NCBI GenBank assembly: GCA_947468985.1
Contig: CANINJ010000035.1
Coordinates: 1 to 11,472, forward strand
DNA from: Bacteroidota bacterium
Lineage (GTDB): Bacteria; Bacteroidota; Bacteroidia; Flavobacteriales; Flavobacteriaceae
DNA length: 11,472 bases
Direction: 5' to 3'
Each line of letters opens with the position of its first letter. Position 1 is the stretch's first letter. The notes beneath the pieces are model-generated. The model was not told the DNA's origin. It made no database searches and saw nothing but the letters and a program-made list of their open reading frames with translations. Both the position numbers and the translations under genes were made by a program. Below, one piece after another: positions 1-5,730 of this stretch.

Positions 1-2061
1 AAGTCCTAATCCTGTTCCACCAAAAATTCTTGATGTTGAACTATTTGCTTGTTGGAAATTTTCAAACAATCCTTCAATTTTTTCACTGCTAATTCCAATA
101 CCGGTATCTTTTACAGAAAACTGTATAAACACATTATTTTCGTCTTCATTTAGCAAATTAATACTAACCGTAATTTGACCAATTGAGGTAAATTTTATAG
201 CATTACTAACCAAATTCAAAATAATTTGATTCAATCTAACAGGGTCTCCTGCCAGAACTTCAGGAATATTTTTATCAAATTCTAATTCTAATTTTAAATT
301 TTTCTCATTAATTTTTGTTTCAAATAAATGGAGCATCAGTGAAATGGATAAATTTAATTTGAAAGGAATTTGTTCAAATGTCATTTTTCCAGAATCTACT
401 TTTGCTAAATCTAAAATGTCATTTATCAAAACAATTAAAGCATCTCCACTAATTTTTATGGCTGTTAAATATTCTTTCTGTTTTGCAGTAAGTCCAGTTT
501 TCAGAATAACCTTTGTAAATCCAATAATTGCATTCATAGGAGTTCGAATTTCGTGACTCATATTTGACAAAAACTGTTGTTTTGATTTAACAGCTTCTCT
601 TGCAATTAAGGATGCGTTTTCTGCGTTTGTTTGAGCATCTTCCGCAATTGCAGTTGCTTTTTCAGCAGATATTTTAGCTTCAATCAATTCGTTTTCAATA
701 CGCTTTTGTTCCGCAATATCACGAGCTACAATTACAACACCCAATACATTTCCAATATCATCCTTATAAACAGAACCATTAAATAAAACATCTGTAAGTT
801 TCCCATCTTTATTTTGGAGAGTTAAAGGGGAATCGGCTACAGAACCCTTTTCAAAAACTTCTTGATAAACTTCTCGTGCTTTTTGTTGATCCGTAAAATA
901 ATCGAAGAAATCTGATCCAATCAATTTTTTACGTTCAATACCTATAACTCTCACAGTAGCTTCGTTCATATCCGTAATCTTCCCCTCTGTATTTATCGTT
1001 ATCAATGGGTCCCGGCTGGCTTCAATTAAACTCAAAGAATATTGAGAAGCTTGCTTTAGGGAATTACTGTAAACTTCTAAGGCTTTATTTTCAATTTTAC
1101 GTTTTTCTTTTTCTTTATTTTGAAAATCAAGTTCTTTATCGGCAACAACTAATTCTGCTGCACGATCTTGTTTTTCCCCAGTTTGAAATAAAAGTTCCTT
1201 ATTTGCAATTACTAATTCAGCAGCACGATCTTGTTTTTCCCCAGTTTGAAATAAAAGTTCCTTGTTCGCAATAACTAATTCGGCTGCACGTTTTTCTTTT
1301 TCATCATTTTGAAATGCCAATTCTTTATTTGCAATAATTAATTCGGCAGCACGCTTTTCCTTAACCGTATTTTGATATTCTAATTCTTCATTGGCAATCA
1401 ATAACTCGTTTGCACGCTTTTCTTTCTCATCATTTTGAAATGCTAATTCTTCATTTGCAATTAATAATTCATTGGCACGTTTCTCTTTTTCGTCATTTTG
1501 ATATTCTAATTCTTCATTGGCGATTACTAATTCAGCTGCACGTTTTTCCTTTTCGTCATTTTGATACGCTAATTCTTCATTGGCAATCAATAACTCATTG
1601 GCACGTTTTTCTTTTTCATTGTTTTGAAATGCCAATTCTTCATTGGCAATCAATAACTCATTTGCACGCTTCTCTTTTTCATCATTTTGATACTCTAATT
1701 CTTCATTAGCAATCAATAATTCAGCAGCACGTTTTCCTTTTTCGTCATTTTGATATGCCATTTCTTGATTCGCAATTCGCAAATCTAATGCCCATTTTTG
1801 TTCAGCAATATCCCGAGCTACAATTACAACTCCCAATACATTTCCTTCATCATCTTTATAAACTGACCCATTAAATAATACATCTGTAAGTTTTCCGTCT
1901 TTATGTCGAAGCGTTAATGGGGAATCCGCTACAGAACCTTTTTCAAAAACTTCTTGATACACTTCTCGGGCTTTTTGTTGCTCAGTAAAATAATCAAAGA
2001 AATCTGAGCCAATCAATTTATTACGTTCTACACCAGTAATTCTAACGGTAGCTTCGTTCAT
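1..2061 (-). CDS. Sensor histidine kinase, C-terminal part: PAS, 21-residue-repeat coiled coil, PAS, HisKA, HATPase (runs off left edge)
   Basis: This continuous open frame belongs to the same kinase as the CHASE3 part upstream; 2061 is only the first in-frame ATG after the frameshift and probably not a natural start. In order it encodes a first PAS domain (to about 1810), eleven 21-residue coiled-coil repeats (about 1776-1084), and a second PAS domain (about 1020-710) nearly identical to the first. A short helical linker rich in Ala and Glu follows. The HisKA dimerisation domain has the phospho-acceptor motif S-H-E-I-R-T-P, with the His codon at 553-555. The HATPase domain has the N box N-L-V-S-N-A-I-K-F, the G1 box D-T-G-I-G-I-S (about 89-109) and the G2 box G-G-T-G-L-G-L (1-21). 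The window cuts the gene inside the G2 box. Family architecture suggests receiver domains further on, but none is visible. No stop interrupts this frame. The role is cytoplasmic signal relay by autophosphorylation; the stimulus is unknown. Confidence 0.85.
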   Translation of the reverse strand, partial: MNEATVRITGVERNKLIGSDFFDYFTEQQKAREVYQEVFEKGSVADSPLTLRHKDGKLTDVLFNGSVYKDDEGNVLGVVIVARDIAEQKWALDLRIANQEMAYQNDEKGKRAAELLIANEELEYQNDEKEKRANELLIANEELAFQNNEKEKRANELLIANEELAYQNDEKEKRAAELVIANEELEYQNDEKEKRANELLIANEELAFQNDEKEKRANELLIANEELEYQNTVKEKRAAELIIANKELAFQNDEKEKRAAELVIANKELLFQTGEKQDRAAELVIANKELLFQTGEKQDRAAELVVADKELDFQNKEKEKRKIENKALEVYSNSLKQASQYSLSLIEASRDPLITINTEGKITDMNEATVRVIGIERKKLIGSDFFDYFTDQQKAREVYQEVFEKGSVADSPLTLQNKDGKLTDVLFNGSVYKDDIGNVLGVVIVARDIAEQKRIENELIEAKISAEKATAIAEDAQTNAENASLIAREAVKSKQQFLSNMSHEIRTPMNAIIGFTKVILKTGLTAKQKEYLTAIKISGDALIVLINDILDLAKVDSGKMTFEQIPFKLNLSISLMLHLFETKINEKNLKLELEFDKNIPEVLAGDPVRLNQIILNLVSNAIKFTSIGQITVSINLLNEDENNVFIQFSVKDTGIGISSEKIEGLFENFQQANSSTSRIFGGTGLGL
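711..1020 (-). repeat. PAS-domain duplication, distal copy (partner at about 1803-2112)
   Basis: This stretch encodes a PAS domain that is repeated 1092 bp away (364 codons, in frame) at about 1803-2112. A hand alignment of about 95 residues shows roughly nine differences. The block from F-D-Y-F-T through V-A-D-S-P-L-T-L and the block G-V-V-I-V-A-R-D-I-A-E-Q-K are nearly unchanged. The two copies flank the coiled-coil array. Whether they bind a cofactor cannot be told from the sequence. Confidence 0.8.
1084..1776 (-). repeat. 11 tandem 63-bp repeats encoding a 21-residue coiled coil
   Basis: Eleven in-frame units of exactly 63 bp run without a single indel: the first unit starts at 1776 and the eleventh at 1146, 630 bp apart. 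The consensus is I-A-N-E-E-L-x-[FY]-Q-N-x-E-K-E-K-R-A-x-E-L-[LV], which is three heptads, highly charged and helical. Units 9 and 10 (1272-1210 and 1209-1147) differ at only about five bases and share a block of about 40 identical bases, which points to recent duplication. The array separates two near-identical PAS domains and probably forms a long parallel coiled-coil signalling helix in the kinase dimer. Exact 63-bp periodicity means that unit gain or loss would keep the frame. Confidence 0.9.
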
Positions 2062-2812
2062 ATCCGTAATTTCCCCCCCCTGTATTTATTGTTACCAACG
2101 GATCTAGACTAGCCTCAATTAAGCTTAATGTATATTTTGAATATAATTTTTGAGAATCTGTTAAAGCAATTAATTCATTATTTCTAATAGTTTGATTTTT
2201 TATATTATTAATTATTAATATTGAAATCAAGATTAATAAGATTAATATTGTAAATAATATTAATCTTGAATATTGATTTTCTTTATTATTATTTAACTTA
2301 TGTAAGTTATATAATACTAATTCGTTATTATTAATTTCTTCAATTAATTTCCTAATAGATTCTGTTTGATTTTTCCCATTATTAAATAATTCCCACTCCC
2401 CAATAATGTTAAAATTATTTTTCCTAAAATAATTAATGTTTTTTGAAACAGTTATAAGTTTTTCATTTACTCTTTTCTTTAATAATAATATACGAGCTTG
2501 TTGCATCTTATTATCTTTTGTAAGATTCATTATTAAACTCAAATTTGATAATATATCAATTTTAGATTTATCATAATAATTTAAAAAACTTTTATCTTTA
2601 GTAAGTATATACCCCCTAAATCCAGTCTCAATATTTATTGTATTAATTAGAATAACACGGTTATTTATAATAATTTCTTGAGATTGCGTCATTAGCTTTT
2701 CAGCTTCTAACGCTTTTTGATAATGATAGTAAAAAAAAGATAAAAACAACACAATAATGGTTATTACAAAGTAATATAATGAGAATGGTGATTTTTTTAA
2801 GGGGAATTTCAT
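2042..2812 (-). CDS. CHASE3-domain sensor kinase, N-terminal part (frameshifted by a G8 tract)
   Basis: This is the N-terminal part of a membrane sensor histidine kinase. Residues 12-29 form a first membrane helix. Residues about 35-175 are an extracytoplasmic CHASE3 sensor domain, recognised by the E-T-G-F-R-G-Y-I-L signature at 62-70. Residues 184-203 form a second membrane helix. A cytoplasmic linker then leads into a PAS domain (S-L-I-E-A-S-L-D-P-L at 230-239). The frame breaks right after T244, at eight consecutive G on the coding strand (2073-2080), and ends 12 codons later in unrelated residues. The correct PAS continuation lies in the next frame and matches the second PAS copy of the same gene. 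The ATG at 2812 follows the AraC-type gene by 51 nt, so the two are probably co-transcribed. If the extra G is real, the product would be a membrane-anchored sensor without kinase. I am sure of the domain reading and unsure whether the break is biological. Confidence 0.85.
   Translation of the reverse strand: MKFPLKKSPFSLYYFVITIIVLFLSFFYYHYQKALEAEKLMTQSQEIIINNRVILINTINIETGFRGYILTKDKSFLNYYDKSKIDILSNLSLIMNLTKDNKMQQARILLLKKRVNEKLITVSKNINYFRKNNFNIIGEWELFNNGKNQTESIRKLIEEINNNELVLYNLHKLNNNKENQYSRLILFTILILLILISILIINNIKNQTIRNNELIALTDSQKLYSKYTLSLIEASLDPLVTINTGGGNYGYERSYR
2073..2080 (-). repeat. Homopolymeric G8 tract causing the kinase frameshift
   Basis: The plus strand reads TT, eight C, then TGTATTTAT, so the coding strand carries eight G. 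The paralogous position in the second PAS copy (979-988) is one base shorter and in frame, coding T-E-G-K-I-T-D-M-N. With seven G here the frame would read T-G-G-E-I-T-D-M-N and join the upstream CHASE3 part to the downstream PAS, HisKA and HATPase. A run of eight G is conspicuous in this AT-rich sequence. Confidence 0.85.
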
Positions 2813-2863
2813 AAAGTGAGTTTATTGAATTATAAGATAATCTGAATTTTGTTATTGCAAATT

Positions 2864-3424
2864 CTAAATGTCTTCAATTGGTTTTCGCTTTTTGTCTTTT
2901 AATTTTTTAAAATGTGATGGTGATAAACCTGTCATTTTCTTAAATTGATTGGACAAATGTGCAACGCTACTATAATTCATTTTCCATGCAATTTCAGTTA
3001 TATTGAGTTCACCATAAATGATTAATTCTTTAATTCTTTCAATTTTATGAGATATAATAAATTGTTCAATGGTGATTCCTTGAACTTCCGAGAATAAATT
3101 AGCGAGATAAGTATAATTATGAAGTAATTTCTCACTTAAATATTCAGAAAAATTGATTTTAATATTTTCTTCAGAATAGTGAATCATTTCAATAATAATT
3201 GTTTTAATTTTTTCAATTAAAATTGCTTTTTTATCATCCATTAATTCCAATCCAGATGCTAATAATCCCTTTTGTAATAAAGCCCTGTTTTCCCCAGTTA
3301 GGGTTTCCATTATTTCAACAGTTCCCAATTCCAAAATCACAAAGTGCAAAGAAAGTTTTTTCAACTCTTCTTTAACAGCATCTTTGCAACGATTGCTAAC
3401 CATATACTTAATGTATATTTTCAT
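2864..3424 (-). CDS. AraC-family transcriptional regulator (short form)
   Basis: This 186-residue protein has a C-terminal AraC/XylS DNA-binding domain with two helix-turn-helix units. The first is around residues 100-150 (Y-L-A-N-L-F-S-E, then I-E-Q-F-I-I-S-H-K-I-E-R-I-K-E-L). The second is around 140-177 (L-N-I-T-E-I-A-W-K-M-N-Y-S-S-V-A-H-L-S-N-Q-F, with the family signature F-K-K-M-T-G-L-S-P-S-H-F). The N-terminal 90 residues are not the usual arabinose-type cupin. They are a short alpha/beta segment beginning M-K-I-Y-I-K-Y-M-V-S-N-R-C, a form I recall in other flavobacterial regulators. The ATG at 3424 has no Shine-Dalgarno sequence, as is normal for Bacteroidota. The gene lies 51 nt upstream of the CHASE3 kinase on the same strand, so it may be regulated with it or regulate it. 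Target genes are unknown. Confidence 0.85.
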   Translation of the reverse strand: MKIYIKYMVSNRCKDAVKEELKKLSLHFVILELGTVEIMETLTGENRALLQKGLLASGLELMDDKKAILIEKIKTIIIEMIHYSEENIKINFSEYLSEKLLHNYTYLANLFSEVQGITIEQFIISHKIERIKELIIYGELNITEIAWKMNYSSVAHLSNQFKKMTGLSPSHFKKLKDKKRKPIEDI

Positions 3425-3780
3425 TGAGATTTAGTGTATTAAATATTTAAGAATAACTCTTTCTTATCTTTTGATAAAAAGTTATGATAATAGGGATGTC
3501 AAAGTAATTATTCTTAAAACTACAATGACTAAACATTCTGAAACATAAATTTCAGGTTTATAACTCGATTAAATTATTTATGAATAACTCTTTAAGATAT
3601 TATTTTTTAAAAGGAAAAGGTATCTAAAAAAAAACAAAGGTTGCTCTTTATAATTGGATAAAAATTAAACAATTCATAAATTTACAATAAATTTGTTTAA
3701 TAATTTAATAATTTTTCGTAAAAAGTGAATATTTTGTTGATTTTATTTTTTCGAATGAACATGAAATATAATTTAGAAAT
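3425..3780. other. AT-rich intergenic region with repeated GAATAACTCTTT motif upstream of the AraC gene
   Basis: No credible gene was found in this 356-bp stretch. The 12-mer GAATAACTCTTT occurs at 3451-3462 and again at 3582-3593, each preceded by TTTA plus one base. An inverted copy of the left part (TTTAAGAATAA at 3446-3456 against TTATTCTTAAA at 3508-3518) lies between them. These could be binding sites for the adjacent regulator. In DNA this AT-rich, chance similarity is a real alternative. I found no convincing TAnnTTTG promoter box for the regulator. Confidence 0.4.
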
Positions 3781-3822
3781 AAAAAAAATCCACTCGAACA
3801 AAAAAATGTTTAGAGTGGATTT
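3781..3822 (-). terminator. Rho-independent terminator for the 53-residue small gene
   Basis: A perfect 10-bp stem (AAATCCACTC at 3786-3795 pairs with GAGTGGATTT at 3813-3822) is extended internally by an AACA/TGTT pairing. On the minus strand it is followed directly by a run of eight T (plus-strand A run, 3781-3788). No T run follows on the plus strand, so it serves minus-strand transcripts arriving from the right. Confidence 0.85.
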
Positions 3823-3867
3823 GTACTTGTGTAATGAATTAGATGGAGTGTAAATTAGAAACTTATA

Positions 3868-4029
3868 TTATAGCATAACTATTCTAAAAGGATTGTTATT
3901 TAAGTTAGCCAAAGCGTTTTCAAAAAATGATTTACGATTTTGAATTTCGATTAAATTTTTGTTAGCAACTTCAATTTTACTTTTAGTAGCTTCAATTTTA
4001 CTTTTTGTTTTTGTTTTAGCTGTTATCAT
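3868..4029 (-). CDS. Small Lys/Asn-rich helical protein, 53 residues, function unknown
   Basis: The frame starts at the ATG at 4029, which is immediately preceded by an in-frame TAA, and stops at TAA 3868-3870. It encodes 53 residues beginning M-I-T-A-K-T-K-T-K-S and ending N-N-P-F-R-I-V-M-L. The middle contains a short duplicated motif, S-K-I-E-A-T then S-K-I-E-V-A, followed by an amphipathic helix-like stretch (N-L-I-E-I-Q-N-R-K-S-F-F-E-N-A-L-A-N-L). There is no signal peptide or membrane segment. Support for a real gene comes from the strong minus-strand terminator 46 bp after the stop and from codon composition like that of its neighbours. It lies 167 nt downstream of the peroxiredoxin operon on the same strand, so it may be the operon's last gene or have its own promoter. 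I do not recognise the family. Confidence 0.6.
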   Translation of the reverse strand: MITAKTKTKSKIEATKSKIEVANKNLIEIQNRKSFFENALANLNNNPFRIVML

Positions 4030-4056
4030 TTAGATTGTATTTAAGGGTTGTTTAAT

Positions 4057-4121
4057 CATGTACAAATTACATGCTTTTATAGCCTTAAAAAGTTATGTAA
4101 TTATAATAATTTGTTACATAA
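4057..4121. promoter_or_regulatory. Two inverted repeats sharing an ATGTA/TACAT half-site upstream of the small gene
   Basis: CATGTA (4057-4062) pairs with TACATG (4068-4073) across 5 nt, and TTATGTAA (4093-4100) pairs with TTACATAA (4114-4121) across 13 nt. All four arms share ATGTA or its complement. They lie 28-92 nt upstream of the start of the 53-residue gene and downstream of the DUF6952-like gene, a plausible operator position. No regulator can be assigned. Confidence 0.35.
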
Positions 4122-4196
4122 TTCACGGATTCCCGAGTTCAATCTAATCAAAATTTCACCTATAATATTTAGATATTAAGTAGAATAAAATCCAAT

Positions 4197-4454
4197 TTAC
4201 TTATCTATAGAGCCCAAAACACGTTTCATAAAACCGTTCAAAGCTTCTTTTTTATCCATTCCGCCTTTTACCATTTTATGAACTTCAAGAGCACCATACA
4301 TATTTGAAATTAATTCACCAATTACATCCAATTCTTCATCTTTCAATGATGGAATTTCTGTTAAAGCTTCTAAAACTTCAATAGTTTCAATGAGATAATC
4401 TTGATCGTTATCTTCAATAAATTGCGTTAAATGTTTAATTACAGGTAGTTTCAT
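4197..4454 (-). CDS. DUF6952-like small protein, third gene of the peroxiredoxin operon
   Basis: This is an 85-residue acidic, mostly helical protein without signal peptide, membrane helix or cysteine. It resembles a flavobacterial family I know as DUF6952, usually found next to a thioredoxin and a peroxiredoxin; the family name is from memory. Its middle reads E-V-L-E-A-L-T-E-I-P-S-L-K-D-E-E-L-D-V-I-G-E-L and the C terminus G-G-M-D-K-K-E-A-L-N-G-F-M-K-R-V-L. The ATG at 4454 begins only 2 nt after the thioredoxin stop, so translation is probably coupled. Its biochemical function is unknown. Context suggests a part in peroxide or thiol homeostasis. No strong terminator follows; only a weak AT-only palindrome (4163-4178) is visible. 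Confidence 0.8.
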   Translation of the reverse strand: MKLPVIKHLTQFIEDNDQDYLIETIEVLEALTEIPSLKDEELDVIGELISNMYGALEVHKMVKGGMDKKEALNGFMKRVLGSIDK

Positions 4455-4456
4455 GT

Positions 4457-4765
4457 TTATAGAATTTCATTTACCAAATCCGTTAAAACTTCTGCTTTGT
4501 TCGTTTGTGTTTCGTTTACTAACTTTCCGTTTACAAAAGTTGCAAACGTTGGTAAGTTGGAAACATTAGCCAATTTTCTTGATTCTGGAGAATTTTCAGC
4601 ATCCACTAAAACAAAAGTAACCGCTTCATTTTCTAAAGCTAATTTCTTGAATTTAGGTTTCATAATTCTGCAATTTCCACACCAAGAAGCCGAAAATTGA
4701 ACCACCACTTTTTCGTTTGTTGCTACTAAATTTTGTAAAGTATCTTCGTTTAATTCGATTAACAT
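4457..4765 (-). CDS. Thioredoxin-family protein with CGNC active site
   Basis: This 102-residue protein has a single thioredoxin fold and no signal peptide, so it is cytoplasmic. The active site is W-C-G-N-C at residues 28-32, within F-S-A-S-W-C-G-N-C-R-I-M-K-P. The conserved cis-proline is in N-L-P-T-F at residue 72. Both redox cysteines are present, but Asn replaces the usual Pro of the C-G-P-C motif, which should alter redox potential or partner choice. I chose the ATG at 4765. The frame can be extended to a TTG at 4792, but that codon lies inside a 14-bp hairpin and adds nine residues not typical of the fold. The gene sits between a 2-Cys peroxiredoxin and a DUF6952-like gene, so the likely role is reductant for that peroxiredoxin. 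Confidence 0.9.
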   Translation of the reverse strand: MLIELNEDTLQNLVATNEKVVVQFSASWCGNCRIMKPKFKKLALENEAVTFVLVDAENSPESRKLANVSNLPTFATFVNGKLVNETQTNKAEVLTDLVNEIL

Positions 4766-4778
4766 AGTTTTGAATTTA

Positions 4779-4815
4779 AATGACAATTTCAAAATTAATT
4801 ATTGAAATTGTCATT
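4779..4815 (-). promoter_or_regulatory. Perfect 14-bp hairpin between peroxiredoxin and thioredoxin genes
   Basis: AATGACAATTTCAA (4779-4792) is perfectly complementary to TTGAAATTGTCATT (4802-4815) across a 9-nt loop. It lies between the peroxiredoxin stop (4833) and the thioredoxin ATG (4765). On the minus strand no T run follows the stem, so it is not a standard terminator. It could act as an mRNA-processing or stability element that sets different levels of the two proteins. Confidence 0.6.
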
Positions 4816-4832
4816 GTTATTGAAATATAAAA

Positions 4833-5471
4833 TTAGTGAGAACCTAAATATGCTGCAGTACTGTTTCTATCGGCAGTCATTGCATCTTTTCCTTTTTCCC
4901 AGTTTGCAGGACAAACTTCACCATTCGTTTGAACGTGTGTGTAAGCATCAATCAAACGTAAATATTCATTCACATTTCTACCTAATGGCATATCATTTAC
5001 ACTTTCGTGGAAAATTTTTCCAGTTTCGTCAATTAAATAAGTTGCTCTGAAAGTTACATTTGATCCTTCAATAATTACAGAATCAGTTTCTTCACTATAT
5101 TCGGTTGAATCGATGTCAAGAATTCCTAAAATGTTAGATAAATTTCTGTTGGTATCAGCCAAAATTGGATACGTAACGCCTTCAATTCCACCGTTGTCTT
5201 TTGGTGTATTTAACCAAGCAAAATGAACTTCATTGGTATCACAAGAAGCGCCAATTACAATGGTATTTCTTTTTTCGAATTCAGGTAAAGCAGCTTGAAA
5301 AGCGTGCAATTCTGTTGGACAAACGAAGGTAAAATCTTTTGGATACCAGAACAAAATTACTTTTTTGTTTTTGTGTGTCGCTTCTTCAAAAATGTTGATT
5401 TTTAAGTTGTCACCCATTTCTGAAATGGCGTCAACTGCAATACTTGGGAATTTTTTTCCTACTAATGACAT
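4833..5471 (-). CDS. 2-Cys peroxiredoxin (AhpC/Prx family)
   Basis: This 212-residue cytoplasmic protein reduces hydrogen peroxide and organic hydroperoxides. The peroxidatic cysteine is C51 in F-T-F-V-C-P-T-E. The resolving cysteine is C187 in G-E-V-C-P-A-N-W. An additional cysteine is C77 (G-A-S-C-D-T-N-E). The typical 2-Cys features N-G-G-I-E-G (about 92-98) and W-L-N-T (86-89) are present, and the length is typical of the AhpC/Prx1 class. The C terminus is a short tail after K-G-K-D-A-M. The ATG at 5471 has a TACATTTG promoter box about 38 nt upstream. It is the first gene of an operon with the CGNC thioredoxin and the DUF6952-like protein, so electrons probably come from that thioredoxin rather than from AhpF, which is not seen in this window. 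Confidence 0.95.
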   Translation of the reverse strand: MSLVGKKFPSIAVDAISEMGDNLKINIFEEATHKNKKVILFWYPKDFTFVCPTELHAFQAALPEFEKRNTIVIGASCDTNEVHFAWLNTPKDNGGIEGVTYPILADTNRNLSNILGILDIDSTEYSEETDSVIIEGSNVTFRATYLIDETGKIFHESVNDMPLGRNVNEYLRLIDAYTHVQTNGEVCPANWEKGKDAMTADRNSTAAYLGSH

Positions 5472-5508
5472 AATTTATAATTTAATATTAATATTCTTTT
5501 TATTACTG

Positions 5509-5516
5509 CAAATGTA
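5509..5516 (-). promoter_or_regulatory. -7 promoter box (TACATTTG) of the peroxiredoxin operon
   Basis: On the minus strand TACATTTG matches the Bacteroidota -7 consensus TAnnTTTG exactly, about 38 nt before the peroxiredoxin ATG. The best -33 candidate is a TTG about 24 nt further upstream, slightly far, so the -33 element is weak. No clear peroxide-sensor operator was identified. Confidence 0.55.
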
Positions 5517-5641
5517 CTACGGAACTAAATAGTCAGCTATCAATTTCAATTATATATTTTTATGAAGTGATAGTTTTTTCTTATTTTAAATAACGCTTTT
5601 TAAATAACCAATCAAATAGACTGTATTTCAGTTTGGTTTTA

Positions 5642-5649
5642 TATATTTG
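5642..5649 (+). promoter_or_regulatory. Possible -7 promoter box (TATATTTG) of the permease gene
   Basis: TATATTTG matches TAnnTTTG and lies about 82 nt upstream of the permease ATG in the divergent 259-bp region shared with the peroxiredoxin. No good -33 TTTG is found at the usual distance, so this call is tentative. Confidence 0.3.
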
Positions 5650-5730
5650 TTTTACTTATTACTTGATGTTTTATCAATAAAAATCAATAATAATTTCAAT
5701 TTATTAAATTAAACTTGCAAAATATAAAAT

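Noticed and set aside
1410..1709. Repetitive plus-strand open frame with a His/Leu/Phe-rich product
   Set aside because: It is the antisense shadow of the 63-bp coiled-coil repeats; it has no upstream signals, and the minus-strand kinase frame explains the sequence fully. The same holds for the plus-strand frames at 344-556 and 1005-1274.
1084..1776. Regularly spaced repeats that could be taken for a CRISPR array
   Set aside because: The units are contiguous 63-bp coding repeats with no unique spacers, and they translate into one continuous coiled coil.
3580..3627. Short plus-strand frame of 15 codons starting with ATG in the AraC upstream region
   Set aside because: It is too short, low in complexity, and has no promoter or terminator; the DNA repeat it overlaps is a better explanation.
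4163..4178. TAATAT/ATATTA palindrome after the DUF6952-like gene as a terminator
   Set aside because: The stem is only six A-T pairs with no T run, too weak to call a terminator.
4766..4792. TTG start giving a nine-residue longer thioredoxin
   Set aside because: The TTG lies inside a perfect hairpin and the extra residues are not part of the thioredoxin fold; the ATG at 4765 is the natural start.
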